DNA of 64,000 nucleotides, taken from NCBI RefSeq assembly GCF_019175385.1, contig NC_083344.1, forward strand, positions 59,830,782-59,894,781, in the 5' to 3' direction. The position numbers were made by a program, and so were the translations under genes. This stretch comes from Lycium barbarum. Taxonomy: Eukaryota > Streptophyta > Magnoliopsida > Solanales > Solanaceae. The notes below the pieces were generated by a model, which was given only the letters and a program-made list of their open reading frames with translations, searched no databases and was not told the DNA's origin. Numbering within the stretch: position 1 is the first letter of the stretch; every line of letters begins with the position of its first letter. Shown here one piece after another: positions 1 to 14,773 of the stretch.

Positions 1-52
1 CCAGATATGGGGTCGGGTGCCCATCACACCCTAGTAAAGTCGGGGTGTGACA
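1..52 (+). repeat. E1: terminal 52 bp of a long LTR
   Basis: The window opens in the last bases of an LTR ending TGTGACA. It closely matches the LTR ends of E4 at 9467-9516 and 14719-14768. It ends in an inverted repeat (TCACACCC with GGGTGTGA) just before the terminal CA. The sequence that follows (gattc...) is gag of E2, in register with the same gag in E11 near 37755, so E1 is inserted in E2. The rest of E1 lies outside the window. Confidence 0.8.
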
Positions 53-309
53 GATTCTATCACAATGCATCACCTAATCATGAAATGTATCGGGGTCACT
101 ACCTCCTTTGAAGGTTGGGTAAGTAACCATGATGTAATTGAGACTCGTGTCTCCCCACTACCTCTTTCAATTGCTTCCTCCCTACTTCCCAAGTTTTCCA
201 TTCGACCATCCATACTCCCTACCTTGTCGTTCAAGGCTTGCAAGGCCCTCATTACATCAACTAGTGTGAGTTCCCCGGTGGGAACTTGTGTTTCATCCTC
301 CGTAGCCAT
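53..309 (-). pseudogene. gag N-terminal fragment of E2
   Basis: The frame starts at ATG 309 (MATEDETQVPTGELTLVDV) and is nearly identical over its first 50 residues to the E11 gag start at 38532. That stretch looks like a short coiled coil (MRALQALNDKVGSMDGRMENL). An internal deletion near 147 joins it directly to a later gag segment, so the downstream residues are out of context. It is cut at 53 by E1. It is non-functional and useful only to place the element. Confidence 0.75.
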
Positions 310-1830
310 GGAACCTATTCAAGACACTCAACAAAATGAGCAAACACGTTTGATTAGTAAAATCAACTCACAATCGCTCAAGTATGCGCACCTTTAATTG
401 CCTCACAAATTGCTTCCGCAAAAGATTGTGTGTTTGTTAATGTCGACTAGTCAGAAGGGTTCAAATTCTACTCTTGGTCGGAATAGATTCTTGTTAGACT
501 GAGAAAGACGGACGACTCAATTCAATCTAACGGACTTGAACAAAGAAATTAACAAAGAAGCAAAATGAAGAAAAGCACGAAAGAATTGGCACGAAAGAAA
601 TGCGGACACAAGAACTAGCAAAGACAATTAGGAACAACTACTAAATGGTTACTAGTTGAGGGACACGAGAAAATGGAATGCTAATATCGGAAAATAAATA
701 AAATTTCGGGCCTGGGTAGGTGATAATGTGAAAACGCGGTCTTGAAGCCCCAATTGATCCAAGGTATCAATTTGAAGTAACGAAAATTTAAAAATTTCTA
801 TACTTTTTTTTTGTTCCTTACCTAAGAAATAAGGAGACAAACAACGAACCAAGGATCAAGGGAAATTTTTAGAAAAGAAGTGAAGGAATTGAATTAAATT
901 TACCTTTTCGTTGTTGGAATTTACGGTTGAACTGGAATAGTTATACGGTCCGTAGTTTATTGACGGGCCGTAGATGTAGTCTGTAAATGGGGAACAAAAT
1001 CTGCGAATTTGGACTTCAGATTTACGATAGGGACTTCTTTAATTTTACGGTCCGTATATGGTCAGCGTAAATCAGCAACAGTAGCGTAGCAAATTTCACT
1101 CCAACCTACGGTTGGGAACTACTCTCAAATCTACGGACCGTATTTTATTTATGGTCCGTATATAGCAACCGTAGATCTCCAACAGTGTTCAACTTTTCCA
1201 AGCTTCAATTTGACGAATTGGATTTACGGTCTGTACTTCTTTTACAATCCGTAAATTGGACCGTATCTTTGCTTCAGTAACGACGTATAGCACGTGATTT
1301 CTTTGATCTTGGGCTGGATTTGTTGACTTTTTTTGACACAATGGACCCACTCAACCTGGGACCATTCCATTTGGGGCTAAAAAAACACTTTTCCAAAACT
1401 TGGGTATAAACTTTTCGACTTGAATCTATGAAGATATCTCAAGAACACATGAACATTCAAATTTCTAGCTACGTTCAGATTAACTCATTTTACCCCCAAA
1501 TTTCGGATTTAGGCTCCCTTAACCTAGTAGAACAAAGCCCAATGGTTATCAACTCCCAATTTCGTCACAAATCAAAACCCACCAAGTTTGTTCTTCAACC
1601 TTTTCAAAAGCTTCAACCCAACAAAGGTAGATTCTTCAATATTGACCCGAATGACACGAAACTTGAAGATTTGAAACCCTAATGTACTAAGGAACAAGAA
1701 TCTAATAACAAAACAACAAAACAAACACAAAACTTTTGTGGTTTTGGTGTAAAATTTCCAGATTTTTTTTTCAGCAACAAATGCTAGGCTAGTTTTGATG
1801 GAACAAATCTAATCCAAGCTCTGATACCAA
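310..1830 (-). other. E2 leader with primer site and palindrome cluster
   Basis: Untranslated leader between the 5' LTR and gag. The primer site complementary to initiator tRNA-Met lies at 1818-1829 (TGGTATCAGAGC on the minus strand). Between about 919 and 1270 the sequence repeats variants of the palindrome TACGGTCCGTA or TACGGACCGTA. The same leader with the same motif recurs in E6 (16650-17010) and E11 (39070-39420). I see no credible coding sequence; the frame at 1428-1682 on the plus strand is antisense to the element and has no family match that I recognise. Confidence 0.7.
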
Positions 1831-2465
1831 TGGATGCAAGAACAGATACGCGTAAACAAGAAATAAAGAAGATAAACAAAAGGAAAAGAAAAGATAGATA
1901 ATTTGACACAACATAAGATTCAATTAGCAACGAAAGTTATATAAAACTAAGATCTCTAAATTATCATCAAAAGAAACACCAAATTCTTAGGAAGACCAAG
2001 AGGGATTAGAATCCCTAATAACCTATCCTCTCAACAATCACCCAATCCAAGGCTAGGAAATCACTCAACTCTCGAGAGTTACAATATCCAAATATCAAGT
2101 AATAATAATCAAAATAGTCTAAGTCTTCCAAATGAAAGAAACTACTATTTATACCAAAGCTCAAAAGAAAAACACTACATTATTACACTTTTACCCTTAA
2201 TGAAGTAAGGGCCTTATTTGGGTGTCTTCTTTTGGGAAAAGAACTCGAAATTGTAAATCTTCAACTAATAGCAACATTGCAAGCATGACCATCTTCAACC
2301 TTGTTCTTCATTTCGTCCTCCCAAGCAATCCTCCGCACTTGGGATCCTTGGTATGGCGCTAATGCATGCTCACAAAGGCCTATCTTCATGTATAACCATT
2401 GTGATGTTTGGAGCTTCTTGACTTGACTCCACATAGGTGGTCTTGGGGCAACTACAATTGCATCA
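1831..2465 (-). repeat. E2 5' LTR
   Basis: A 635-bp LTR bounded by TG/CA in element orientation, with its CA end directly beside the primer site. The half nearest the primer site closely matches the E6 LTR at 29511-29954 in opposite orientation, including the block around 1905-1990. The partner LTR is not in the window. Confidence 0.75.
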
Positions 2466-2740
2466 CCGTGTCTTTACCCAGGTCTTCGCTCCATAGTACA
2501 TGTCTTTGATTGCCCTAGTTTACGCCACTGGTATGCCTTTAGCCTCCAAGCATCTCCATATAACTCCCTTGGGACTTTGTCATATGTCTTTTCTAGGTCG
2601 ATGAACACCATGTGAAGGTCCTTCTTCCTCTCCCCGTATTGCTCCACCATCCTAAGAAGATGGATGGCTTCTCTAGTTCAATGTCCTGGCATGAATCCAA
2701 ACGGGTTCTCGGAAATAGATATGCCCTTCTTCTACATTAA
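2466..2740 (-). pseudogene. LINE (RTE-like) reverse transcriptase fragment
   Basis: Translated on the minus strand, 2560-2620 reads [19 protein letters not shown], the conserved first RT block of RTE-type non-LTR retrotransposons. Upstream on that strand is an ENPFGFMPGH-like block, and downstream are pieces resembling [10 protein letters not shown] and [10 protein letters not shown] in another frame. A frameshift and in-frame stops break it. It directly abuts the E2 LTR, so E2 may have inserted in this LINE. Confidence 0.75.
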
Positions 2741-3064
2741 AATATATATTTACAATGTAATACCTTTATGAGAAGGTATATACAAGACCTTATATATAAT
2801 TATATATATGCTAGATCCCATGATATAATTAATACTTTAATGATTTTTATACATAGCTAGACTTAAATATCTCCATTAAAATGTTAATAAATTATAATAA
2901 AAACTTATAAATTAATGCATACACTGATATTTCATAATGATTAAGGCACTTAGAAAATATATTTCATCAAATTCTAATTTTCGAACCTACTATCAAAAGT
3001 ACAATTTTTGTACTATTATTTCTCGATATGGAAAAGATAAGTTTTATTATGAGAAAATATTTTT
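2741..3064. other. AT-rich spacer, nothing recognised
   Basis: Very AT-rich sequence after the LINE scrap. No terminal repeats, RNA gene or supported ORF. The plus-strand frame at 2937-3119 is short and low in complexity. Confidence 0.4.
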
Positions 3065-3412
3065 CATTCTTATGATACGTAAATTTCCTTCTATAGACTT
3101 CCTCATGTTATGTATATAATATAAGGTGTATCAGAGAAGTGGTAATAATAATAACTACCTAAGATCATACTTATCAAATTTTTACTAAAAGGTTAATTTC
3201 AAAGAAAATATATATCATGTCAAAACAATATAATTTCCATTCTTATGATACATAAATTTCCTTCTACAGACTTCCTCGTGATATGTATATAATTTAAGGT
3301 GTATCAAAGAAGTAGTAATAATAATAACCAACTAATATCATTACTTGGCAAAGTTTTACTAAAAGGTTTAACTTAAAAGAAAATATATATCATGTCAAAA
3401 CAATATATATCA
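3065..3412. repeat. tandem duplication, 173-bp period, two copies
   Basis: The block starting cattcttatgatac at 3065 recurs at 3238 and stays recognisable to about 3412, including a TAATAATAATAA run and ATATATCATGTCAAAACAAT. The copies differ by scattered substitutions and small indels. No function is evident. Confidence 0.75.
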
Positions 3413-3439
3413 GTTTCAAATATTGTCAAACTTACGACG

Positions 3440-4114
3440 TCTTACACTCCAATTGTACTTATATGGGTTATAATGCCAGAACTGAAATGGCACTGCTACT
3501 GCCTAGAGGCAGTCACTGAAATCCTATCCCCTATTGGAAATGGTACTTTCTTTAAATGTTGCTACCTTTCAAAAAAACAGAGGCGATGAAGTAAAAGTCA
3601 AAGTGGAAATTGATTTTACTAAAAAGAGACGAAAATATATATGGGTTGGCTTTGATGAGAATGAAAATGGAGATACTATTTGAAGGAATTTCAATATGAA
3701 CATGTCCCAAAATACTGTGACATCAGGGCCATAGTGCAAGCTATTGTTCAGTGAAGGCAAGGGTTGATGAACTTCGTAAAAGAAGAAAGCAATATAGGCA
3801 CCTTTAGAACCAAATATCCTGTTCCCAAAGAAGCAGTTCATACTTACTACAATAAAGACGACAATGGAAAGAAGACACAACATCATCAAGCCAACAAGAA
3901 TGTTCCTAACACTAAGCAAATATATGTGCTCAGACCTCATAATGAAACAACTGACACTCCTATTGAAGCTCCTCAAGCTAAGGGAGAGAAAGAGAAAACT
4001 CAACTAACTGATGAGATGCAGTCTAGTACTAGCCAACAAGTTCAACATTCCATAAAATACAAGAAACCAATTTCTGAATCCACTATCATTGATGAAGTAG
4101 CGAAAATGGAATAG
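3440..4114 (+). pseudogene. L1-type LINE ORF1-like remnant (DUF4283 and zinc knuckle)
   Basis: The sequence resembles the end of a DUF4283 domain (PIVLIWVIMPELKW at about 3450-3500, then DEVKVKVEIDFTKKRRKYIW at about 3590-3640). About 3695-3750 in another frame reads HQGHSASYC, the end of a CCHC zinc knuckle. Plant L1 LINE ORF1 proteins have this order. Frameshifts and stops separate the parts. The open frame at 3764-4114 is a polar, low-complexity tail. LINE ORF1 is my best reading; another gag-like origin is possible. Confidence 0.55.
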
Positions 4115-4313
4115 AAAATGAGCGAGAATTTTGGAGATGAAGGAGTGAGAGGACAAGGGAGATGAAGGAGAAAAGAAATGATTTTGAAAGGAAGAACAAA
4201 GAAGAAAGAAAAAAAGCTATTTTACAAAAAACCCCATAAATTTTTAAATTTTAAGTACATAGAGATCCCACGTGATGCCTAAACCAAGTTTTAGCATCTT
4301 TTTTGGCCCAAAA

Positions 4314-5171
4314 TGATACGAATCGATTTGGGGATGAAGCCAAATCAATTCAAATGCAGAAATTTAAAGGATATGAAGAAAAGGGATGAGAAATAGAGAT
4401 AGATACTTGACCCGAATGGTAGAATTCTATAGACAAACCTAGGTATATTAAACCTAAATCCTTCTACTATGAACCCGAATCCACAAGAACCAAAGCAATA
4501 TGAATCAAGGCAAGAAATTCACTTGAAATCCACAAATGAACAATCTTCATGAATTCATTGAAAATAAAAGGTTCACCAACCAACAATGGATTCCACCATC
4601 ATATTGACTAAAATAGCCCTCGAATCTACCTAACAATCTATCACTCAAAATATGAGTATCTCTCAAATATTCATCATCAAAATCTAAGCAATGAAATGAA
4701 AGATAAGCTATATATACAAGCTAAGTAAAGAAGACTAATAGGCAATTACAATGCTACCCCTAATGAAGTAAGGGCCTTGTTTGGCTAGTCTTCTTAGTGT
4801 AGTCTTCAATTCAACAATTAGCCTTCAATGGCCAAACTCACCCCTCCTTACATAGATGGCCCTCTAATCAACCTTGCATGCATGGCCTTCTTGCAATCAT
4901 AACCCTCCTTGCACAAATAGCCCTTTGCGCAAATAGCCATCTTCCGGCCTTGAATCACCCAAGCTTGAAAATTGTAGCCACTTTAAGAGGCAAGCCTTGG
5001 GCCTTGGATTCTTGACTTCTTCTCCCATGCTATCTCCCATAGCTTGAAGGCCCTCCAGTGACTCCATTTAAATGCTCCCAAAGCTTCATCCTCCATGATT
5101 CCTCTTCCAAAACAAATCCTTTGAGAAGTTTGAGTAGTTGAGTCATTTGTGCCATTTATAGGATTATATCA
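4314..5171 (-). repeat. E3 3' LTR
   Basis: An 858-bp LTR, TGATATAATCC... to ...CGTATCA on the minus strand, with a polypurine tract immediately upstream. No second copy is in the window. The terminal ORF of the element runs a few codons into it, with its stop at 5156-5158. Confidence 0.75.
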
Positions 5172-5599
5172 TCCTCCCCTTCTTCAAAAGGATTCGTCCT
5201 TGAATCCATACCTTGCAAAATATGGAAGAGAATGAGTACAAACCCTTTCACAAAATAAGCAAGGTAGTCATCATAAGGCCAATTATAATACCTAAAGTAT
5301 GCAAAGCATGCAACCAACATACTAAATGGCTCTCTTTTATGATATAACCAAGCATCAAATTGATCTATAAAGAACATGTATCCAAATAATGCCAAAGACA
5401 CTTGGCTATTCAAGTCATTTTGACAAAAGAGTAAATCAAAGAACCCAATGCAAATAGAAATCCCAACATGCAAGTCTACATTGGTCCTAGCAATTAAGAA
5501 GCATACATCTCCCCTTAAGTCAAGAAACAAGTGAAATCCCTCATGACTAAGTGTAATATCAGCAATAAGCCCAACCCAAGTCAAGGGTCCAATCATCAC
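5156..5599 (-). pseudogene. E3 terminal ORF segment, WLYHK block
   Basis: An open frame of about 147 codons ending SRTNPFEEGEDDIIL. That tail corresponds to the end of the E11 polyprotein (LRTNSLQDGEND near 33970) and crosses into the 3' LTR. The middle (ARTNVDLHVG ... AWLYHKREPF) matches the E6 frame at 29025-29267 (NRTNVELHTS ... VWLYHKFVHP). RT and integrase motifs are absent, so this replaces pol in a non-autonomous family. Function unknown. Confidence 0.55.
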
Positions 5600-5605
5600 A
5601 CTAGC

Positions 5606-5956
5606 CTACCTAAAGTAAGGAATCACTTCCAAGTCATCACCGGGGTCAAATACAAAGGTATCACCCACAATAATTTGCCCACATTCCCCATGCAAGCCCA
5701 AGATGAAATGAAGTAATAACACTAGCAAATAATCACATGAATGGAAAGAAGTGTTACTACTATACTCAACACACCAAGAAGTTACCTTCATGGCATTAGA
5801 AAGCTCAAGAATAAGCATGAGACAAGAATACATACCGTCTTTGAAAGAAGTACAAGTTGTGACTTCATACCCAGGTGTAATCCAATGAGGTCCCTTCATA
5901 TGGTCTTCATCTTCAAGACTCCTCTTTTGAAAAAACTTCATAAGCAAGTTAGTCAA
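5606..5956 (-). pseudogene. E3 ORF segment upstream of the WLYHK block
   Basis: An open frame of 116 codons on the element's sense strand, ending seven bases before the next segment starts. It is rich in hydrophobic and Cys residues and has no motif that I recognise. It probably belongs to the same degenerate reading frame as 5156-5599 and 14774-15802. Confidence 0.4.
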
Positions 5957-6717
5957 ATAATCAAGTTCATCAAGAGAGAGAGAGTTTTACCATTATGCTC
6001 ATTCAACCTATGCCAAGCTAAGAGTAGCATATCCTCACCCCTTAGGTTAGAAGATCTAGCATGTTATAGCCTGTACTTCATACGTACAAATGATTTGAAG
6101 AAACCGTGGAATGTTGCGGGCAAGATCGTTTCCAAAACTATTTTAATGCGCAAGTGGGTTATGAAAGTTAATTAGGAATATCGTTGATATGGAATATTGA
6201 GAAAGACTAAGGGCGAAGAGGAAAATTCACAAAATGTCCCATGGTAATATCATGGAAGTCTAAGGGTAAAATGGTAATTTCACAAGTGTTCAAGAAAGTT
6301 CATGAAAAATCCCAAGTTGGCCGTGTGGCATGTGTTGCATATGTCCACATTTCTATTAATTAGTGGGGGCCAAATTATAACTTATAAGGATATATGGACC
6401 AAAGCTTACAAAGGAAGACAGTTAGTCTTCTTTATTCATTTTTAAGAAAATTCAAGAAAATGGAAGAATTCTCTAGGAAAATAAAGAAAGGAGCATGTGG
6501 CCATTTCATAAGTGAAGGGAGCAAAGTGTAAATATAGATGGAATAAGGTGTACAAAAGAAGACACTTGGTCTTCTTTGACCAAGTGAGGAAATTTAAGAA
6601 AAGAAAAGAAAAATCAAGAAAAAAGAGGAAAACTCTAGAAGAAAAAGGAAAGGGCTATGTGCCAAAATTTTCTTAATTGAGGGACTAAAGCATAAATATG
6701 GAAAGGTGGTGGAAGGC

Positions 6718-6759
<42 letters not shown>

Positions 6760-7722
6760 GTCATCTCTTAATTGAAGGAAAGAGGAAAGAAAGACACAAA
6801 AACAAAAAACAAAAAAAACAAAAACAAAAGAGAGGGGTGGAGGTTTGGGCCATGGCTAGCAAAATCTAGCCATGGAAAATTGATAAGGAAAAATTATTTC
6901 CTCCTAATATTCTAGCTCATTTGGAGGTCCTCTACAACATGGAGTGATTGTTGGAGGAGGTAGAACAGTTGTGGTGCAAGATGGGAACCCTATGCCAAGA
7001 GAGAAGTTGAAGAAAAAAGGTAAGCTTTCATCTCTTTTGTGTGTTGTGGATGGTTCATATATGTTGTAGGTTGAAGGAATGAATGAACTAAGTGAAAATA
7101 TGTGAGTTGTATGTTGGACGAATATATGTGTGATGTTGGATTGAAATGATGAATTAATGTTATTTAGTAATTTGATTGTCGAGTTGTGGAAGATAGTTGT
7201 AACCAAGTATTATGTTGCATGAGTTGGTCGTATGTGTGCTTTGTGTGCATGAGAAGAACGAGTTGATTTTATGTAGTATGTTATTGTTGTGGAAATGTCT
7301 AGAGATGGATGAAAATGCATGAAAATATGTAAGAAGTGGTTATGGTCAATTAATAGGTGTTTTGGTAAGTTAACGAAAATTGATGTTATTTGACATTCTA
7401 GTTGTCGCCGTTACGGATTATGTGATGAAGAATGAAGGTTGTTGTTGGAGTTAGCATACACGAATTATGATGATATACATGGTTTCTGTTGAATTGAATA
7501 GAATCGGGTATTGAAATGTTGCTAGAAAAATTGTTGGTATTGTTGATCGTTTGGCTGGGTTGAATTCCTGGATTGTTGTTGGCTAAAATTGGCTAAGTTG
7601 AAGTTTTGGAGATGGTGTATTTATAGGGGAAGTGCTGCCGAAATTTCGGTAGACAAATATTACCTTAAGATTCCACTTCTAAATGTTCTAATCAAGGTTT
7701 GGAAAATGTGACCAAATTGTAG

Positions 7723-7774
7723 ATTTTGGCGGATTTGCAACTTGAATTTGGAGTAGCATGAGGAGCGGAAAAAG
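7723..7774 (+). other. exon-like segment in E4 LTR
   Basis: A 52-nt segment between an acceptor-like TTGTAG and a donor-like GTATGTAAAG. It corresponds to 51-nt segments in E7, E12 and E13. Splicing is inferred from the flanking signals only. Confidence 0.45.
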
Positions 7775-8704
7775 GTATGTAAAGTTTTATCCTTTCTTCT
7801 TTGGCATGTCTTAGACATACTAGGTTGGATATGAACCTCGGGGACAACTCTATTCTCCGGAATCCGCACCTAAAGTTTCCCCTTTTTCATTCAGTAGAAT
7901 TGAATTAGAAAGGGTGCGAAATGCTGGAAAAACCTCCTAAACATCTAGAACTTGTATAAATATGACCCGACTACATTACAACTCTCACAAGTGACGTCAT
8001 GAAAGGTAATGTACGTAAATTTGGTACGCTGCCTCATTTGACCCGAGGTGGGCCCATTGTTCCCGGATTTTCTTATCGCTCCGTTATCAAGTGACAAGTA
8101 CTGCAACTATTCTAATGAGAATATTTCTATGATGATAATGATAACGATGATGTAAGGAAGAGAATATGTCTATGATAAGTATGACAAGAATGATTCCATG
8201 ATTAAGGGTCTTAAGCCAGGATTCAATATGAGTATGAAAGTATCAAGCTAGTTATTGATCTTTAATTCTATTCCCTGGGACATGACACTATCTTCTAAAG
8301 ACTCCAAAGCAGATGAATTGATTTCTATGACGTCCATGACTTCATTCTATGTTTCTTTCAACGCCACTCTTCATTGATAGTCTCGCCTTAAAATGCTCGT
8401 TCCTTCAAGGTGAGACAAAGCGATCACGGTTATTCCATAATATAATCGGAGGTCACCGACCTTACGTTACTCGGATGGATACATGATTTTCCTTGGGCTC
8501 TCCTGCATGCATATATGACATATGTATATAAGATATGTATATAAGATATGTATATGAACATGGGGTGGGGGGAGGGATACATGGGGGATGGGAAGGGAAA
8601 CATGTTTCATTGCCACCTGGTCAGCTGGCTTATCATCCCGGACGCGGGATATATGGGCGAGCCGATGTATTTCGGTGCTATGTGGGCGAGCCGACATTGT
8701 TCGG

Positions 8705-8886
8705 TGCTATGCTATGACCTGATATGATATGACATGATATGCTATGACCTGATATGATATGATATGACATGATATGCTATGACCTGATATGATATGACAT
8801 GATATGATATGACACGATATGATATGACATGATCTCATATGATATGATACGATATGATATGATATGATAAGACATGACATGATATA
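8705..8886 (+). repeat. ATGATATGAC minisatellite in E4 LTR
   Basis: Imperfect tandem copies of a unit like tgatatgacatgatatgcta, each built from 5-bp gatat/gacat steps. The same array, with a different copy number, is in the 3' LTR at about 13913-14136. Confidence 0.85.
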
Positions 8887-9075
8887 AGTTCTATTTTCTA
8901 TGTCTATGAAAAAGAAATGTTTTTAAAAGGGAAAGAGAAGCATGCACGGTATTCGCCCTCAGCGGCACTCATATGTACAGGTTACTCTTTTATCCTATGA
9001 CAGGTTCTATGTTTCCATGCAGTTATTATTCATACGCACATTTCTTGCTATGCTACTATTCATGCCTTACATACT

Positions 9076-9112
9076 CAGTACATTGCTCGTACTGACCCCT
9101 CTTTGTCGGGGG
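9076..9112 (+). promoter_or_regulatory. double hairpin in E4 LTR
   Basis: CAGTAC, 7 nt, GTACTG (9076-9094), followed directly by a CCCC/GGGG stem. The layout is the same in E7, E10, E12 and E13. It lies about 400 nt before the LTR end, so a role near the RNA end (polyadenylation or packaging) is possible but not shown. Confidence 0.6.
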
Positions 9113-9519
9113 CTGCATTCATGCCGCGCGGGTACACCCAGACGAGTTGAAGCTAGCATAGGAGATGTTCCAGCGGGGTTGGTAGGCTCCACTTGTTCTG
9201 GAGCGCTGCCGAGTCAGAGTATATGAGCCACGATGTTTTTGTTCGATGTTAGAGACTTTGCAGACAGAGTCGTGGGTATAGAGTGTCAGCTTTGTAGACG
9301 GTTTCGCCAGCCAATATGGTATTATGTTTCATGTCACGGGTCCCACATGATGATAGACTGTACTTATGAAAAGAAGAAAAAAAAATTAGAGCTTACTATG
9401 TATTCTATTCTTGATTGATACAAGAGTTTATTTATGTAATAAGAGTTAACGGGTTCGCTCGGCTCCAGATATGGGGTCGGGTGCCTATCACAACCTAGTA
9501 AGGTCGGGGTGTGACAAAG

Positions 9520-9614
9520 TGGTATCAGAGCAGGTCGGTCTAAGGGTTGTCTGCAAAGTCGTGTCCGGTAGAGTCCTATTTATGAGTGTGAAGCCGGCCA
9601 CATTTATGAACAGG
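9520..9614 (+). promoter_or_regulatory. primer site and post-primer stem-loop of E4
   Basis: TGGTATCAGAGC (9520-9531) is complementary to the 3' end of initiator tRNA-Met. Downstream, 9575-9590 and 9599-9614 can pair as a 16-bp stem around the 8-nt loop AAGCCGGC: 12 Watson-Crick pairs, 3 G-U pairs and one mismatch. The geometry matches the other four elements. Confidence 0.8.
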
Positions 9615-10220
9615 AGGCTGCGGGGCATCTACGGATTGTTGACCTTCTTTCTGTCTTAGATCGTGCGATAGAGCCAAGTCATAGGAAATAAGATTCCTTA
9701 TACTAACCGTCGATTTTCGCAAACACTTAATGGTGACGAAAGAAGACAAGTGACGAGATGGCAAGTTACAAAGGTAAGCCTGGATAATTGTTCTGTTAGT
9801 TGGAGATGGAAGTTCTGATGGCTGGAAAATGTCATATAGCCATATGTTTTGCGAAGTATTGCCGATATTTGCTATGTACTGATTTTAAATAGTAGGAGTG
9901 GTAGACGAAGTTCTACCAGGATGGATACGTTTAATAGAAAGAGATGCGGAAAAAGGGAATGCCGTAAAGAGACAATAAACGGGATATGTTGTACTAGAGG
10001 ACCTATGGGTCTGGCGTGGCGATGAAGGTGCGATCACTACCATCGGGAATCTGGAAGTCCAGGATAGGAGGTGGTCATACGCACAGACGGAAGGTGAGCG
10101 TTGGAAATCAAAAAGGGTAAAACGGTAATTATAAAGGAAAGGACGTGTTACGAAAATATTTCAGAACTTGTAAGACTTCGACTTGCCCCAGAACATGTAA
10201 TAAAGGTCATGTGAGGAAGC
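9615..10220 (+). other. E4 internal region before the 5S-like segment
   Basis: Starts with the conserved leader block ending ATCGTGCGATAGAGC (near 9660). It then runs to a stretch at about 10140-10220 that is conserved before the 5S-like segment in E13 and E10 (acgtgttacg..., ...gtcatgtgaggaagc). No open frame is supported, and the acidic ORF of E7 and E10 is absent. Confidence 0.6.
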
Positions 10221-10323
10221 GGACGCGAAAATATCAGCATTAAGACACCGAATTCTAGTGAAGTTTTTGGGTTAAGCGTGCTCAGGTGGGAGCAATTCCA
10301 TGATGAGTGACCCCCTGGGAAGT
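10221..10323 (+). pseudogene. 5S rRNA-derived sequence in E4
   Basis: About 103 nt aligning with 5S rRNA from its 5' end to GGGAAGT. The best-kept blocks are GTTAAGCGTGCT (A-box region) and TGATGAGTGACC...CTGGGAAG (C-box region). The first half (ggacgcgaaaatatcagc) is more diverged. There is no T-run terminator directly after it, so it is not an ordinary 5S gene. It has the same position and orientation as in E7, E10 and E13. Confidence 0.85.
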
Positions 10324-11295
10324 TGACAAGAAATTTCATAAATTGAGACATAAGAGACAAATTAAAAGCTAAGGTAGTCTAAGGAAAACTAGAGTGTACG
10401 GAATGGTTGGAGACTATAAGAGGACACGTAGGACGAGGCAGACTAGCTCGGTGAAGAGACAGAAAGTACATCACAGCCCTAGAATTAGGATAGACTTGAA
10501 TAACATTTAGACGTAATTTGTGGGCTAGCTGATAGTGATTATATACATATATATGTGAAGATATAGGATATTCCAAAATGAATGTATAGGTGAATCTCAG
10601 AGTTCCAGTAACCGGCACTATGACAAGAAAGGCATTAATTAAACAAAGGAATAGTTCACGAGCTTTATAACTCGTATGAAGAAATAGCAAGAAAAGAAAG
10701 GTACTCGAAGACGGTTAGTATATAAGGAGTCCCCTAAAGGGGGGGGGGGGGGGAGACCATATTATATTAGACCTAAAAAGGAATTGCAACACTGTTAAGT
10801 GTCAGAAAAGGAAATCTATTAGCTTGGAATCAGAGTTCAAAATATGTCGGCGTGTCGCAAGAATACTTGGGAGAAGAGTAGAAGCGAAATAACAATGAGT
10901 ATACTAAGAGATAGACCTGAGGATAAAGAAATAGCCTATGGCTACATTGAATCGGTAAGTAAGGATTGTGTACTAAGACATGGCTTCTGTTAAGGTACGG
11001 TGTCGAGACAATAATAAAAAAGGAAGGACCCAGAAAGAACAAGGATAATGAGGTGACACAGTGAGTTAGAAAAACCTATGACATAGAGCAGTGACTCATG
11101 AAAAGTCAAGGAGTTCGATTATAAGGAAAATAAGGTAAAGGATAAGGAACGGGCATAATGGAAAGAGCAGCTATAAAAGAAACCCATGACATGGAATGAG
11201 GACTCATGTAAGGATCCAGGAGTTTGACAGTAAGGAAAGTAAAATAACAGATATGGAATGGACATGGAGAAAAGGGTAACTATAAGGGAACCCCC
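10324..11295 (+). other. E4 internal region after the 5S-like segment, no ORF
   Basis: Purine-rich non-coding sequence related to the corresponding part of E13. It contains a run of 15 G at 10739-10753. It ends at 11295 without the AACATTCG/CGAATGTT hairpin and polypurine tract seen before the 3' LTRs of E7, E12 and E13. Confidence 0.6.
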
Positions 11296-14768
<3,473 letters not shown>

Positions 14769-14773
14769 CATAG

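Larger units (their letters stand above)
53..2465 (-). mobile_element. E2: partial short-LTR Ty3 element
   Basis: This is the 5' part of a minus-strand Ty3/gypsy element related to E11. Reading right to left it has a 5' LTR (1831-2465), an initiator-Met primer site (1818-1829), a long untranslated leader, and the start of gag (309 downwards). E1 cuts gag at 52/53. Compared with E11, about 500 bp of gag is missing at roughly position 147, where the sequence homologous to 37847 joins that homologous to 38347. The 3' half is not in the window. Confidence 0.8.
4314..6061 (-). mobile_element. E3 (left part): 3' end of a non-autonomous Ty3 element
   Basis: Minus-strand element split by insertion of E4. 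This part holds the 3' LTR (4314-5171), a polypurine tract (gaagaaggggagga on the minus strand just before the LTR) and the last ORF segments. The other part is 14774-16324. The E4 target duplication TAGCA at 6057-6061 and 14769-14773 proves that the two parts were contiguous. The 5' LTR and leader are missing; E5 begins exactly at 16325. Confidence 0.8.
6062..9516 (+). repeat. E4 5' LTR
   Basis: A 3455-bp LTR from TGTTATAGCC to GTGACA. In order it contains a (TA)n run at 6721-6757, a splice-donor-like AAAAAAGGTAAG at about 7012-7023, the palindrome CCGAAATTTCGG at 7638-7649, a short exon-like segment at 7723-7774, an ATGATATGAC minisatellite, the CAGTAC/GTACTG double hairpin at about 9076-9112, and a terminal inverted repeat near the CA end. 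No protein-coding frame is credible. Confidence 0.9.

Noticed and set aside
3569..4003. Minus-strand membrane-protein-like ORF
   Set aside because: It is antisense to the LINE ORF1-like remnant, and its hydrophobicity comes from reading A-rich sequence in reverse.
7660..7869. Minus-strand ORF repeated at 12865
   Set aside because: LTR sequence duplicated by E4 structure; antisense to the exon-like segment.
10221..10323. Cassandra-type TRIM element
   Set aside because: Cassandra carries 5S sequence in short LTRs; here it is internal and the LTRs exceed 3 kb.
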